The position numbers were made by a program, and so were the translations under genes. Source: Maniola hyperantus (Eukaryota; Arthropoda; Insecta; Lepidoptera; Nymphalidae). Taken from it: a stretch of 64,000 nucleotides of DNA. Positions 1 through 12,189 of this stretch are shown in pieces (the first letter of the stretch is position 1; the number at the start of each line of letters is the position of its first letter). The notes under the pieces were generated by a model. That model ran no database searches, had not been told where the DNA came from, and saw only the letters and a program-made list of their open reading frames with translations. Location: positions 11,532,001 through 11,596,000 of the forward strand of contig NC_048538.1 in assembly GCF_902806685.2 (NCBI RefSeq), in the 5' to 3' direction.

Positions 1-146
1 AACAAAAAAAGAATTTTCAAAATCGGTCCAGGCGTCTTCGAGTAATCGGGGAACATACATAAAAAATAAAAAAAAAAAAAAAAAAAAAAAAAAAGATTCC
101 GACGAATTGAGAACCTCCTCCTTTTTTTGAAGTCGGTTAAAAAGGA
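1..146 (+). repeat. Dispersed repeat, family C (poly-A core)
   Basis: Contains a stretch beginning with AAAATCGGTCCAGGCGTCTT, a 30-nt A run and a segment reading GAACCTCCTCC near its right end. The same sequence occurs in reverse at 38771-38960, and a short piece occurs at 7776-7832. It is known to me as a very common lepidopteran interspersed sequence, but I cannot name its class. It probably continues to the left of the window. Confidence 0.75.
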
Positions 147-147
147 A

Positions 148-424
148 AAGGTGACTGACTGACTGACGGACTGACTGACTGACTGACTGAGTGACTGACT
201 GACTGACTGACTGACTGACTGACTGACTGACTGACTGACTGACTGATCTATCAACGCACAGCTCAAACTACTGGACGAGTCGGACTGAAATTAGGCATGC
301 AGATAGCTATTATGACGTAGGCATCCGCTAAGAAAGAATTTTTGAAAATTCAACCCCTAAGGGGTGAAATAGGGGTTTGAAATATGTTTGTTCCACGCGG
401 ACGAAGTCGCGAGCATAAGCTAGT
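148..424 (+). repeat. Dispersed repeat, family A, full copy
   Basis: Begins GGAAAAGGTGACTGACTG, passes through a GACT microsatellite, then reads ATCAACGCACAGCTCAAAC and ends with ACGAAGTCGCGAGC followed by CTAGT. Further copies lie at 8893-9333 (two), 11768-11952, 24576-24805 and 34196-34382. It is a non-coding, SINE-like lepidopteran family, with no internal polymerase III boxes that I could place confidently. Confidence 0.8.
150..246 (+). repeat. (GACT)n microsatellite
   Basis: About 24 tandem GACT units with a few substitutions, forming the microsatellite core of the family A repeat. In other copies in this window the core has only three to five units, so this copy is expanded. Confidence 0.95.
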
Positions 425-635
425 CGTTAATAAATGTAGCATCTATAATAACAATCTAGGTCCATTCGTTTGGGTAGGTATTTTGTAACATATTATTATT
501 ATATTGGCTTTCATTGATGTGGTAATTGTGTGTTAAATAGTGGTTGAAATTGTGCATAGTTATGTGATGACACATTAATAATATAATTGGCACCCGTTTT
601 AAAATATGATTATTACAATATCATACGTGGGTATT

Positions 636-990
636 CTAAAGTTTTCAATGGGTGATGGAGCTATGAGGCGAGGCTATGTTGGCTATATCTCTCATGAATA
701 AAATCCGGAACGAGGAAATTCGCAGAACAACAAAAGCGACTGAGCTCAAAGGATTAGCAAGCTAAGATTGCAATGGGCAGGCCCCATAGAACTGACGACC
801 AATGGAACAGACGTGTTCTGGAGTGGAGACCACGTACTGATAAGCGCAATCTAGGACGATCTCCGGCCCGCTCCGCTGGACTAATGACCTAAAGAAGCTA
901 GTGGATGAGTAAGGCGGAGGACCATATTTGGTGATGTGCTCTTGAAAAGGCAGCAGTGGTGCCTACATACAGGCTGATGGATTTGACTGG
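636..990 (+). pseudogene. RTE-like LINE 3' fragment (reverse transcriptase C-terminus), degenerate
   Basis: Resembles the C-terminal coding part of lepidopteran endonuclease/reverse-transcriptase LINEs. It matches the same module at 8120-8465 and 26389-26995 (start near GATGGAGCTATGAG; later GAACTGACGACC..., GACGATCTCC). Several in-frame stops and frameshifts make it non-functional. It is 5'-truncated, as is usual for LINE copies. Confidence 0.65.
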
Positions 991-2636
991 ATAATATGGT
1001 GATAATAAAAGAAATACATTTTGTATTTGACGAGATGTTTGCGCTATTTGAAGTAAAAAAAGTAAAAAGTGCTATCTGGCTGCAAGCTGTAGTAGAACGA
1101 TGCTTCTACACATAAGTAAATAATAATTGGCTTCTAATATTTTAGTGTTTAAACTATCGTGAGCGATATTCAATATGAATATATAATATTATGTGCTTAT
1201 GACGGCTTAACTCACTTATTTGTCGGAGTACGCCCGACTAATTTCGCGTGGTGCGAGGAGACTGGCTTCTAATACTTTGTACGGGAATTTTGTCACTAGC
1301 AACGACTGTGCTGATGGTGCCCTGCTTATTAAATTTTATTCACATTTCACAGCAAAGCAGCTTTGTGCGATACAACTCTTTTATTCACAAAACCGAATTA
1401 AATGCTGACGTAACCCATCAATTCATCTCAATCGGGTTCGCAGTTGTAATAAAGCAATCGATCAGAATATAAAACATTCCGCATCGCATATTTTATCTTT
1501 TAACAGTCCTTGCCTAACCAAACCAATTAGCGAAAAACCTTTAGCAATGTAGACCAATGTTATAAATTTGGCACTTAGCCTGACTCAAATTTTTGTCACT
1601 GTCAGCGAATAAATGTGTTGTGAAAAAAAAATAGTTACCATCGGTGCACTAAATTGTCGCAATATAAAATTTTTCATTTTTAGATGTAGGTATATCAACC
1701 CAGTGCAGCCAGTGCTGCTGTATAAAGTATAGTCTAATTTTATTTTATTTGAGTCCCATGCTACCGGCATATAAGCAGACAATGTGATGTGATTATGGAG
1801 CTACAGCTAGAGAAATGGAAAAGCGTAGATAGAAATATACAAAGCGACAAGGACTTACATCATTAGAGTGTACTTGACAAGAAATAAAGTATTTCTTATA
1901 TTATTTGCTGAAAAAAATTGAAGATTCAGATAAATAGAATTCGGTAAGTCAATAGCTCTTTCCCGGCAAAGGGAGCACTTTAAAAACAATGAAAGTACTG
2001 CAAGATCTTGACGCGCAATAGCTAAAAAGTAGGCCACACATCAAAGCGATTGCAAAAAGCGTGGTGGAGAGGAAACATTGTAAAAATCACGACGGAGTGT
2101 CAAGTGTCGTCCTCCAGTCTGAATCGAGTGGCGATCGCTTGTTTTTCCCACTTTTGATAGGCGCGAGCGGGGCCTTTCGAGTGGCCCTCTGATTTCGGCC
2201 CACCACCCAGCTGTTTTTTACGAGGTCAAGAGAGCCTCCACAAAAAACACGTTCTGCGATAAATTACGCACTGACACATTCAGATTCACCCATAATGTGC
2301 GCGATCGTAATATATTGTTTTTTTTTACGATTTTATTCCGGTGCGGTGTTTTTGTTTGCTTTTCGGGTTTTAATCAAATATATTTCCGATGTAAATAGCA
2401 TAAGTGGCATAGACCAACTTTATTTGTTAAGGTTAAATACATGTCATATCAACAATTTTTTTTTAAAACGTTAAATTTCGAAGTTCTTTCTTTCTTAAAT
2501 GAATCTTAACATAACAAATTTCATTTTCTGCAAAGAAACGATGCCATTTGTTTTTGTTAAAATAATTTTTAGACAAAGTACATGTACTTAAGGTATGTAA
2601 TATACATAATATTGCTTATATATTTTACTCCTTGAA
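991..2636. other. Non-coding, probable intron
   Basis: AT-rich sequence with no ORF that looks coding and no repeat shared with the rest of the window. Short ORFs of 60-75 codons around 1220-2037 have no recognisable motif and run in both directions, as expected by chance. Confidence 0.6.
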
Positions 2637-2716
2637 ACTTAAATTAGATTACAAAATTATAACCTAACGAAACTACATAGTTTCGTTAGGTTATAATTTT
2701 GTAATCTAATTTAAGT
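2637..2716. repeat. Perfect 38-bp inverted repeat (4-nt loop)
   Basis: Left arm 2637-2674 and right arm 2679-2716 are exact reverse complements around the tetranucleotide ACAT. The arms are AT-rich, starting ACTTAAATTAGATT. The transcript would fold into an uninterrupted hairpin. It could be a tiny foldback element or a replication-generated palindrome. Confidence 0.95.
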
Positions 2717-3750
2717 GATGTAACAAGAAATTGACGTGCGCCAAACTTACGAAACATATTCCTCGCCACAGAAGATGACGGGTAATTTATTCTCAATAAC
2801 TATCAAAGCAGTGCAGATGTTGTACAGTTTCAATTTAAGGGCACACAGCGCCGGAAGTTCTATCCGAGATGAACTTTGGGGAACTTTGTTCCTCCTGACA
2901 TTGTCAACTAATCTTCTAACCGCCAGCACCGAGGCATGTGTACAGTCGACAACACAAATTTCTCTATATTATCTTCCCCAATATTACTAAATAAGTGCCA
3001 TCTTAACTTTGTATCAAGACTGTTTACACGGTGTAATAATTCTCCACTATTGTTTATTAAAAATTTCTAACTGTATTAAAATGATAACCTAATATTTTAC
3101 TTCAACAAAGTCGTAAAATATATTTTATAGTTTAAAATTTAATTTATTTATTATAGTCTTGATATAATTTTTTTTTCAAATATAATATATTAAAATTATT
3201 TAATATTTTAAATTATTTTTAATGTTTAAAGTTTCTTAGAACGCTAGAGTTTAAAAGTAGATTGTATTCTCCAACCAAACAAGTTTTATTTATTAACATA
3301 CCTACCTAGACATTTTTACGACTACTTAGAGATTAAAATTATTTTTAAATACAGCGTGCCTTACATGACAGAGTAAGCATTCAATAAGTTGGAGAGTTGG
3401 AGAGTTCTTAATATGCATACGTCATACACAATTCAGGATAACATCTACGTCATATTAACAATGTAATTTTATAGCGTTTATGCTAATACCGACGCTGTCC
3501 ATATCATTTAACGTCACGTGCGATGATTAAGGAGATATAACGCATAATATATTATCAGGTAATATGTAGTAATTGTTTAGACCTCTCTGTCGACAATTGC
3601 CGCTGTCTCTCATAAGATATTATGACCTGACCAAGGTACTTTACTGATTCTGGAGCATTTTTATTTAATTTTTGTATATATAAATAATTAACTATAGTTA
3701 AATAGAAATGAATAAAGTGTACATTGGGCATTAGAAAATTACCTACGTCA
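2717..3750. other. Non-coding, AT-rich, probable intron
   Basis: Very A/T-rich, especially 3100-3260. No repeats shared with the rest of the window and no credible coding sequence seen. Confidence 0.6.
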
Positions 3751-3751
3751 T

Positions 3752-3885
3752 CACAACCGATAGACATCCACTGCTGGACATAGATCTCTTGTAGGGACTT
3801 TTACATGCCACGGTCTTGCGCCACCTGAATTCCGCGGCTTCCTGCGACTAGTTTGATGACGTCAGTCCATATAGGGGGGAGGGGG
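3752..3885 (-). pseudogene. RTE-like LINE 3' end
   Basis: In reverse this is the last part of the LINE ORF. The plus strand shows GACATCCACTGCTGGACATA, then CTTGTAGGGACTT, CACGGTCTTGCGCCACC and CTGCGACTAGTTTGATG. It matches the ends at 10088, 16915, 28865, 42650 and 43264. Only the terminal ~40 codons are present, and it is 5'-truncated. Confidence 0.75.
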
Positions 3886-4056
3886 TGGTCTAGTTATTGT
3901 CAGCATATAAATTATTGACGTAGATAAGTCATAAAAATAAGATGGCAAGTAATGATGTTCAGGGTAATATGGAAGACCATTGGAAGGGAATGCAAGTTTC
4001 TGAAGAACCGTGGGCTCTGTAATAATTATACAGAATCTTAATTATTGCAACCAATA

Positions 4057-4120
4057 ATGTCAAAGTCAAAGTCAAAGTCAAATGATTTATTCAAAATAGG
4101 TAATTAATAACTCTTACTAA
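4057..4120. repeat. GTCAAA-tailed repeat end
   Basis: Three tandem units of AAAGTC followed by AAATGATTTATTCAAAATAG. A similar junction occurs at 40485-40530, and a looser relative (CAAAT units, then ATATTTATTG) at 28695-28745. These look like 3' tails of a retroposon family whose body is not obvious here. Confidence 0.55.
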
Positions 4121-4639
4121 CTAATTAATGATATTATTATTTAAATTTATTTAAGTTTTTATACAATACGCAAGTATATAAAAATTACTCTTGTATGGCA
4201 ATCATATAACTGAAGTGCTTATCTACAGCAGTTTTCTGATCATTCAAATTATTCACAAATATAAATCACCGTGTTCATTATATTTTGTTTGTATTCACTC
4301 TGTTAAATTTTCAAATGCTACAGATCAAAGCGACAAAAGTCAAAGCGTTTCATTGTTTGTAATGCAAAATAATTATTTTCAACAACCAAGAGTTTAACTT
4401 GTTGCTTTACTTAGAACTGTCTTTTAATATTTCGCTGAAAACTCCGACGCGAAATATTAATAAGTTGTGTAAGATTTTCATTTAGTTGATTACATTTCGG
4501 CCACCGCTCTTTTGTTTATTCCTAAACAAGGAGATAGCCGTGACTTTGTCTCTTTGAATGGTTTTCTTTTGAACTTATCTAGGTGGGTTCTATATAATAA
4601 CTGTTTAGTTATATTTAGGTTATGTTATTTATATACTAA

Positions 4640-4935
4640 GAAGTCGTGATAACCATCGAGGAGTCGATCCCGGGCACGCACCTTTAACCTTTCGGAGATA
4701 GGTAGGTACGTGCGTTTTAAGCAATTAAGTAGCACTTGCTTTTACGGCGCAGAAAAACATCGCGAGGAAACCTGCATTCCTGAGAGTTCGTCATAATGTT
4801 CTCAAAGGTGAGTAAAGTATTGCAATCTGCACTTGCCCAGCGCGGCGGACTATGGCCTAAGCCCTTTTGATTCTGAGAGGAGACCTGCTCTCAGTAGCGG
4901 GCCGGCGATTGGTTGATGATGATAATAATTGTGTG
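4640..4935 (+). repeat. tRNA-derived SINE, near full length
   Basis: The 5' part carries a decayed B-box-like GAGTCGATCCCGGGCACG. The body contains AAGCAATTAAGTAGCACTTG and ATCGCGAGGAAACCTGC, and the 3' part reads AGAGGAGACCTGCTCTCAG then GATTGGTTGATGATGATAA. The same family occurs at 19066-19195, 25540-26115, 27870-27962 and 38670-39625. The tRNA-like head with a GAT-rich tail is typical of lepidopteran SINEs. Confidence 0.75.
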
Positions 4936-5190
4936 GTAATAATATATTTTCCGCACAAGTGTCGTAAAAGTATGTTTTATAGTTTTAATAGCGATGAACT
5001 AATAAGCACTTTAGGAGCAAAGTTATTGAAAAATTCAGTATGCTTATTATAAGGTAAATCATATATTGTATTTGTTTATCAATACAATACCAAGACACAT
5101 GGAAATTCGGATCTCAGATACTTCGTTACCGTCAATATTTTGAGAGTATCGTTCTCTAGTAATCAATTTACAAAGCAAACTAATGGACTA

Positions 5191-5629
5191 AGAACCAACG
5201 CGTGCCAGACTTCGTTATTTTATAAAAACTGAAAGTTTATCCGTGTATTGTCTCCAACTCTAGGAGGAACGTTTCTTTAGATGATTGTTTGGATCATGGT
5301 GGCCTTGGGAGATAACAGGTATTAAAAGTGTAAAAACTTTAACCCTCTAACAAATAAACCTGGAATAGCGGTGGAATAGTTATACTCTGTTTTGTCTTTC
5401 TCTGTCATCAGTAATTTGACATTTGAAGGAAAAAGACAAAACAGAGTATAACTATTCCACCGCTATTCCAGGTTTATTTGTTAGAGGGTAAGGGTGTCTG
5501 GCAGAGGGTTACCAGTTATCTCCCAAAGCCACCATAATCCAAACATACGTTCCTCCCTGTGTTGGTGACAATACGTAGAGAACCTTTCAGCTTTTATAAA
5601 ATAACGAAAGTATGGCACGCGCTGGCTCT
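5191..5629. mobile_element. Foldback MITE, long-TIR family 1 (copy 1)
   Basis: The outer arms read AGAACCAACGCGTGCCAGAC on the left, with the complement of CAGCGCGTGCCAT on the right. A perfect 58-bp inner inverted repeat pairs 5342-5399 with 5432-5489. Arm segments such as TTTTATAAAA and CATGGTGGC recur on both sides, so nearly the whole 439 bp is one large hairpin. A second copy lies at 36868-37214. No transposase is encoded, so it is non-autonomous. Confidence 0.85.
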
Positions 5630-6128
5630 CTCTCTGTAATAGGTACTACCCTATGAACTTACTGAATCTCTCTTGTAAGATTCCTATGTCTTTCGAATGT
5701 ATCCATATTAAACAATAGGGCAGCACGATTTATTCATGACGTCATCAGGTGTAGAAAGTCCGCCTACTCCAAGTTACAATATAACACGTATATAATATTA
5801 CACTCACGAACATAACACTCAACTTTACGACTGACGCTGACGTGGAAAGCTTAGGTTTATGAATCTTTAAGCATCTCCAAATACTGTGTGGTATGTTTCA
5901 TATTACCACCCTATGGTTACACAGCTGAATATTATCGTTTTGGTTTATGATTTTTATTTGGCGAAATGTCAAGGGTTTATTGGGTGCCATTTTTTACTGT
6001 AATACGATATTTGGATCACATACTTATTTGGGTCATAAAAGCTATCTGTTGATACTCATACGTCAAAGTTTCATCTTGAGACTTAATATTATTATGTACA
6101 TTAAGACCCACTTGTACAATGTTACTTA

Positions 6129-6235
6129 AACTGATTTACTTAGTTAAATCGTTTAATGTTGTCACTTTTTGCCAACCGCATTATGATCTTGCCAAAAAGT
6201 GACAGCATTACAAAATTTAACTACTTAAATCAGTT
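6129..6235. mobile_element. Small hairpin element
   Basis: Left AACTGATTTACTTAGTTAAA and the corresponding right arm ending AACTACTTAAATCAGTT pair with a few mismatches. The inner arms pair GTCACTTTTTG with CAAAAAGTGAC. The apex is about 20 nt. It is non-coding and probably a MITE remnant. Confidence 0.8.
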
Positions 6236-7775
6236 CAACTGTATTTGTGCAAGTGTGCCTAAGTTCATAATATTTGAGGGTAGAGAAGTATAAGGACCAA
6301 ACGCGTCGAATGATGGCGAGTAGAGGCGCTGCACGTTGAGTGGCGGTGACAAGAGGCGCGGCGGAGTGGAGACGACTCTGCGGCGCTGCCAATGTACGAC
6401 TAGAGTGTCCATATTATGGGTGAGGATCGGTTGGCACTCCTGCGTCGCGCAAGATCCCCGACTCCACTCCACTCCTGTGGTGGGCGTTGCGATAATAATA
6501 ACTTGCAGCTTTTTCAAAAAAAAAAATATTCATATTGCGCACATACTTAGCACGTAGCATCTTCATAGGTCTGAATGTAAATTGTCCAGAATCAATTTAC
6601 TTTGCCGTAACATTTAAAAATTCCAGCAGGATGAATAGGGACGGATAATAAGAGACGTAATTTATATTCGCGGTTAATCGCCGCTCTATTTCCAAATGCA
6701 ATTTATAGAATAATTTATGCGCTACATTATTGGGCCTCCTACTAATATTGTCTGCTCCCATTCAGAAGCCAGGTTCACGATGTCTAAATGAATGGACGCT
6801 GCAAAATTAGCAAGCTGCCAGGTCATATCTCAAGAGAGACAGCGGCAGTTGTTGACAGAGATCAAGGCAATTACTTTTTTAATCATTCCAATAACTATTG
6901 TGTTCTTTGTCGATGAAGCTTGTAGATAAAAGTAGCTATATTGGAGATGTCTCTTAACAAGTTCAAAGTTTTCATATAACGTTAACTTACTGAAAAGTCC
7001 TACTCAATGTAAAGGATTATTTAAATGATAAGCAAGCTTGGCAATGAGTTGCCTTAACAGCTTTGATAATTCTAATTTATTTAAGTGAAGGTGATTGTGA
7101 CAGTAAAAAGAATACCGGGCTGAGTTTGTTGTGTGGTGTGTTCCAGGGCATGTTTGTTATTGTTATAAAATTTTCCATTGTTGTTGATTCAGTGTTGTTA
7201 CGTCGAAATCATCCAAAACGAACGTAGTAGAGACTAAGAGATTCACAGATTCGGACGTGCGGCAGTACGTGGCTGGCGCCTCGCCAACCACAATATACAT
7301 TTAATGGCCCGATTTTATACGCAGGACACCATTTTAAAGTAGAGTATAAACGTTAAAAGTATCATTAAGTCAGTATATATCTTTTGTCCTATTTTGTTTT
7401 GGTTGACTAACTGTATCAATTTTTTTGGAGTACCAACAAAAGTAATACCTAACCAGTTTGTTCATTTGTTGTGTGCTTCCTTTCAAAGCACGTATTTTAA
7501 AATCTTTCTTTGACGAAAAGCTAGGAACTTACAGGTAATTATTACCCACATGACCCACACCTCACTAGGTACCAATGTCATAGTCGTAATTTGCCCGTGT
7601 GAAATATTCGTGTTTGTATCCAGCGAAACACATTACACATACATAGTAAATGCATAAAAAGTCTACCAACAAAAATATTACCCAGGGTATACAAAATTGT
7701 ATTTCAATTTGTAAATTAAAAACTAAAATTTGCACAAAACTGATTTTATTAAAATTCAATTAAAAAAAATCATTT
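6236..7775. other. Non-coding, probable intron
   Basis: The moderately GC-rich patch at 6290-6480 gives overlapping ORFs on both strands (95 and 73 codons), with no motifs and no codon signal. The rest is AT-rich. No repeats shared within the window were seen. Confidence 0.5.
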
Positions 7776-7832
7776 AAAAAGAAGATTACGACGAATTGAG
7801 AACCTCCTCCTTTTTTTGAAGTCAGTTAACAA
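7776..7832 (+). repeat. Family C repeat fragment
   Basis: Carries GACGAATTGAGAACCTCCTC and TTTTTGAAGTCAGTTAA, matching the right end of the copy at 1-146. Confidence 0.75.
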
Positions 7833-8119
7833 AGCAATTACTATTCATTTAAAAAGGTTGACCGTACCTATAAGAAATGATTATTTCTACGTTATAAATA
7901 TATTCCGCCATGTCTAAATTTATTTCATGTAACCTACAAATGAAACAAAATGCTTGTAAAATTCAATTAACAAGTTTCCAAGCACCATTTATAACGGCAG
8001 TCACAAGTGACTTATGTTGGAACTGCGCTGCAATTTAATTTAATGATGTCTGCAAAATAATTTTGCAATATCAATTGTTTGTAATGTGAAAAATGCAAGA
8101 AGAGTGTACAAAAATATTA

Positions 8120-8465
8120 TCTTTAACTAGGGGCGATGGAGAGAGCTATGCTTGGAGTTTCTCTATGTGATCAAATTAGAAATGAGATCCGTAGGAGAAC
8201 CAAAGTAACAGACATAGCTCAGCGGGTTGCGAAGCTGAAGTGCCAATGGGCGGGATACATAGTTTGAAAAACCGATAGACGTTAGGGTCCAAGTTGCTAT
8301 AATCATGACCTCAGGAAAGGGTAGTGTTGGAAGGCTCCCCCTCATACTCATAGGTGGGCAGATGACTTAAACGAGTCGCAGGGAGCCACAAGATTCAGGC
8401 AGCGTAAGGACGTGGCGTGTAGAAGTTCCTACAAGAGATCTGGTGATAATCAGATGATGTTAAAA
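8120..8465 (+). pseudogene. RTE-like LINE 3' fragment
   Basis: Encodes the degenerate C-terminus of the reverse transcriptase ORF, with coding-derived tracts for a segment ending in the usual 'trp-lys/arg-ser-leu, gln-glu' end (CGTGGCGTGTAGAAGTTCCT). It aligns with 26500-26995 over GATGGAGAGAGCTATGC, CAATGGGCGGGATAC and AACGAGTCGCAGGGAGCC. Stops and small indels make it a pseudogene. Confidence 0.75.
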
Positions 8466-8892
8466 TAACTATCATGTCTATTGATGATTCAGATTATAAT
8501 GAAAACGAATTAAATAAACTTGCATTTGAAATTTCAAGATTTTATATAAGCTAGACCACTGATTGTCAAATATTTATTATTTAAATATCTTGTATTTGGG
8601 ACTAGCAGTGTTTTTAATGATAGGTACTACAGGTTATTCCGAACGGGCTCAGTTCACTAGCTTCCAATTTTATGGTGGTTGAGCAACTGCCGTAGCAAAA
8701 GGCTCTATCCGCCAGCCTACGAATATATAATATTATGTATTATAGAATACAAAATCTATCGTTGGAAAACTTTTAGAGAGTTGCAGCCTACGGCGATCGG
8801 TTAGTCTTCAATGTTCACGAAAATATAAAATTATAACGAAAGAAGAATAATAGCTTTTAAAATATCAGGAAGTGGGAACCTACCTATAATTT

Positions 8893-9333
8893 ACTAGCTT
8901 ATGCTCGCTACTTCGTTTGCGTGGACTACACAAATTTCAAACCGCTATTTTACCCCGCTAGGGGTTGTATTTTCGAAAATCCTTTCTTAGCGGATGTCTA
9001 CGTCATAATAGCTAAACCACATGCCAAATTTCAGCCCGATCCATCCAGTAGTTTGAGCTGTGCGTTGATAGATCAGTCAGGCAGTCACCCTTTTCCTTTT
9101 ATATATATTTGAGACTAGCTTATGCTCGCGACTTCGTTCGCGTGGACTACACAAGTTTCAAACCCCTATTTCACCCCTTTAGGCGTTGAATTTTCAAAAA
9201 TCCTTTATTATCGGATGCCTACGTTATAAAAGCTACCTGCGTGCTAAATTTCAGCCTTATCCGTCTAGTAGTTTGAGCTGTGCGTTGATAGATCGGTCAG
9301 TCAGTCAGTCACCTTTTCCTTTTATATATTTAG
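8893..9333 (-). repeat. Two family A repeats in tandem, reverse orientation
   Basis: Copy one occupies 8893-9114 and copy two 9115-9333. Each runs from ACTAGCTTATGCTCGC through GCCAAATTTCAGCC or its variant, then AGTTTGAGCTGTGCGTTGAT and CAGTCAC, to CCTTTTCCTTTTATATAT. The two differ at scattered bases, so this is either an old tandem duplication or two insertions at the same target. Confidence 0.85.
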
Positions 9334-10087
9334 ATTAAATGTCACCATTCCCGTATTTCATAAAGTAATTAATATCATAAACTTCAATGAGAAGTACTTA
9401 GTCAAACACAAAAACACACAATTGTTTATCCATAGGTATCCATCCATAGGTACAACTTCTCCTTGATTCTCGAAAGAAACAAAATGACGCTTGTTTACAT
9501 AATTATCACACAACGAGTCTCTGAAATACGAATTAATTAAAATAACCGTTCCGATCCTCATAATTTGCAGAAATACATTCATAAATTCACAGTTAGACGG
9601 TTTTGATTCGTTTTACCACCAACCACGACAATTTGGGTCCTACTTTTGCTGGATTCCGCACAAAAGTTAGTAGATTAAAACTGCCAATTAGGGAGCATTT
9701 GAAGTCCAAGCTGTTTCTGAATTCCCGTAATTATTCTTCGATGAACAATTACTGGAAGGACGAGAAGGAAAATTTGAGAGTATTTTATTGTCATCGGACC
9801 TTTTTTGAATACATTTACTTAATTTGGTTATAGTCTTCGAGATTCACAATGACGATATGATTGACATCTGGATGGAGAGAAAGCAAGTCATTGTACTTAT
9901 TTACTGAATGGCAAAAAGTATCTACTGGTGAACTTTTACTAGTCAGTTTGAGTCCATTTTGGAACATATTGCCGCAGTAATACTCTGTGATTCAAGTACT
10001 TACATAATGTTAAACCTGTGAGTATCTTTTGGATTTCAAATCATCAGTCCATTTTATACAGAAAAAGTGTAATTAGGTAATCTTCAT
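9334..10087. other. Non-coding, probable intron
   Basis: No credible coding sequence. ORFs of 74-76 codons at 9358-9833 lack motifs, and no shared repeat was seen. Confidence 0.5.
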
Positions 10088-10300
10088 CGTAGTAGTCAGC
10101 AACTGATAGACGTCCACTGCTGAACACAAGGCTCTCTTAGGGGGTTTCACATGCCACAGTTTTGCACTACCTAAATGTAGCGGTTCTCTATGACTCTTTT
10201 GATTTATCTTTCCGCCGCCGCGTTGTCTGGAGTCTCCCAACGCTACGCTTTCAGGTGCGAGGTCGGGTGAGGCCTCAACGACTATCGGTTCTTCCAACTA
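10088..10300 (-). pseudogene. RTE-like LINE 3' end, diverged
   Basis: The plus strand reads AACTGATAGACGTCCACTGC, then GGGGGTTTCACATGCCAC and CTCTATGACTCTTTTGAT, which is the reversed LINE terminus. Beyond 10200 the match fades into a GC-rich patch that I could not assign. Confidence 0.65.
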
Positions 10301-10749
10301 TGTGCTGCGCCCAGCACCATGTAGAATGTAATTAATACGCAGTATTTTATATCATTCTCCTCATAAAGATCTAGGATAAGAGCTAGGTCAATAGAGATAT
10401 TACATAATCTATACTTTTTGTGTGCAACTAAAACCGGAAAGGGGAGATCGTGTCTGAGAGGTTATTATTTTGAATACGTGCCAAAAATAATAATTAAATA
10501 TTTTCGGAATCCAGCCACTCACTATAATTGATTTTAGTTTTGGCGAGGAAACGTTTGTCTTATATGATTTGTTAAATTTAAGATTGTTATTTCTTTATTC
10601 GTTAGCTTCGAAATAGGTACAATGCTTTATTAGTATCTTCGAATGAATTACTTTTAAAATTGTCTCCAGTTCATTCCTTTGTCAGAAAATATTTTCGGAA
10701 AACTTTTGACATAGTATACATTTGTATACTTAATAGACTTAATTTGTAT

Positions 10750-10880
10750 ACTAAAAGAGCGTTGTATCTGTCATTGGGACCGACAAAACGTCACGTAGGT
10801 ATGAGTGACAGAGGCAACGCGCTACGTATACGGAACCTCTTTCTAAAGGTCTATGTACAATATTTCTTGCCGGTTACTGA
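10750..10880. mobile_element. TATAGTACGCG MITE family 3, truncated copy
   Basis: Shares GACCGACAAAACGTC, TAGGTATGAGTGACAGAGGC and CTTTCTAAAGGTCTATGTAC with the full copies at 30853-31035 and 41269-41453. The left terminus is missing or diverged. Confidence 0.7.
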
Positions 10881-11767
10881 ACACGTTGCGGCACAGACTG
10901 CATAGATAGTAGCACAATGATTAGTAAACGACACCTACCAGCATACATACTTCAAAATGGTAAATAAAAAACATTACGCATGTGTTAATATTAATACTTA
11001 TTCATTTATTTTATCTAATGAGTTGAGGAGTGTGAAAATACCTAGTTAATATAGAAAGGACGGTAATATAAAATTCTGGCCTTTCCCCGCGATTTATTCC
11101 GCGTAGAGTTAGATTATCCCGTATAGGAACCTTAATTTTCTATGATAAAAGTAGTAGGATTTTTATAATAATCATCCAAAAAATTGTTATTTTGACCCAT
11201 TGCATGGTCACTGCGTGAAAGAAGTTTAAACCACTAAACAAACATATTTTCAAATTTTCATAACATCCTATATAAATAGTAGGATAATAATAAGATATTA
11301 TGAAATCTATTAAATTTCCAACGAATAAGATTCTTTGAATGCATATAAAATATCTAATTGGATCGTGTGTCAACCCTGTAATAATACGTGATCATCGAAG
11401 AAGAGCCGACGCAGCATATTTTGTCATGCGCAACCACCATTAAATTGAACCTTGCCGCTTCCTGATCCAATTGCAACTGAAATTTATACGCAATCATACC
11501 TACATATACTTTTGCTGGATAGTCAAACCACTACTTTAATTTGGGGAACTTTACATGCTGAAAAGTCATGTCCATTACCGACATAATTGACAGAGTCAAA
11601 AAGCATAATTAAAATTTCTCTTACGTATGCTTTTAAAGAAATGTGGAGGTGTTATTATATTTTATTAAAACAATTTCACATTTAATATAAAAGCTATGTT
11701 TTGTAGGAAATAAGCGGATTCACCCTAGCTTTGCATAGGTAGGCTTACCTAACCTAATCTATTATAT
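10881..11767. other. Non-coding, probable intron
   Basis: AT-rich. The 77-codon minus-strand ORF at 11140-11373 is hydrophobic only because of base composition. No repeat or exon was seen. Confidence 0.5.
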
Positions 11768-11952
11768 GAAAGGAAAAGGTGACTGACTGACTGACTGACT
11801 GATCTATCAACGCACAGCTCAAACTACTGAACGGATAGGGCTGAAATTTGGCATGCAGATAGCTACGTAGGCATCCGCTAAGAAAGGTTTTTTTTCAAAC
11901 CCCTAGTAAAATAAGGGGTTAAAATTTGTGTAGTTCACGCATAAGCTAGTAA
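11768..11952 (+). repeat. Family A repeat, short-core copy
   Basis: GGAAAAGGTGACTGACTG with only four or five GACT units, then ATCTATCAACGCACAGCTC, GGCATGCAGATAGCTACG and an eroded right end. A deletion removes part of the CGGACGAAGTCGCG tail. Confidence 0.8.
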
Positions 11953-12189
11953 TTAATATGAACATTCCGTCTGAAGTTACAAGTAATAGGTATATACCTA
12001 CCAGTACCTAGACAATGCAGATTGCGTCTTGATCATAAACAATAGGAGAAGATAATCTGATTAACTAATATTTTTGTCAAAATTTTAGTAAATATTATTT
12101 ATGTAATAAAAGGCATATTTAGGTAAGTACTAGATAAACTACTAGAAGCAATTCCCGATTAGTGAGAAGACTGGGCAAATAATTCAGGT

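Noticed and set aside
152..246. Possible CRISPR-like or telomeric array
   Set aside because: It is a simple GACT microsatellite inside a known dispersed repeat. There are no spacers and no TTAGG units.
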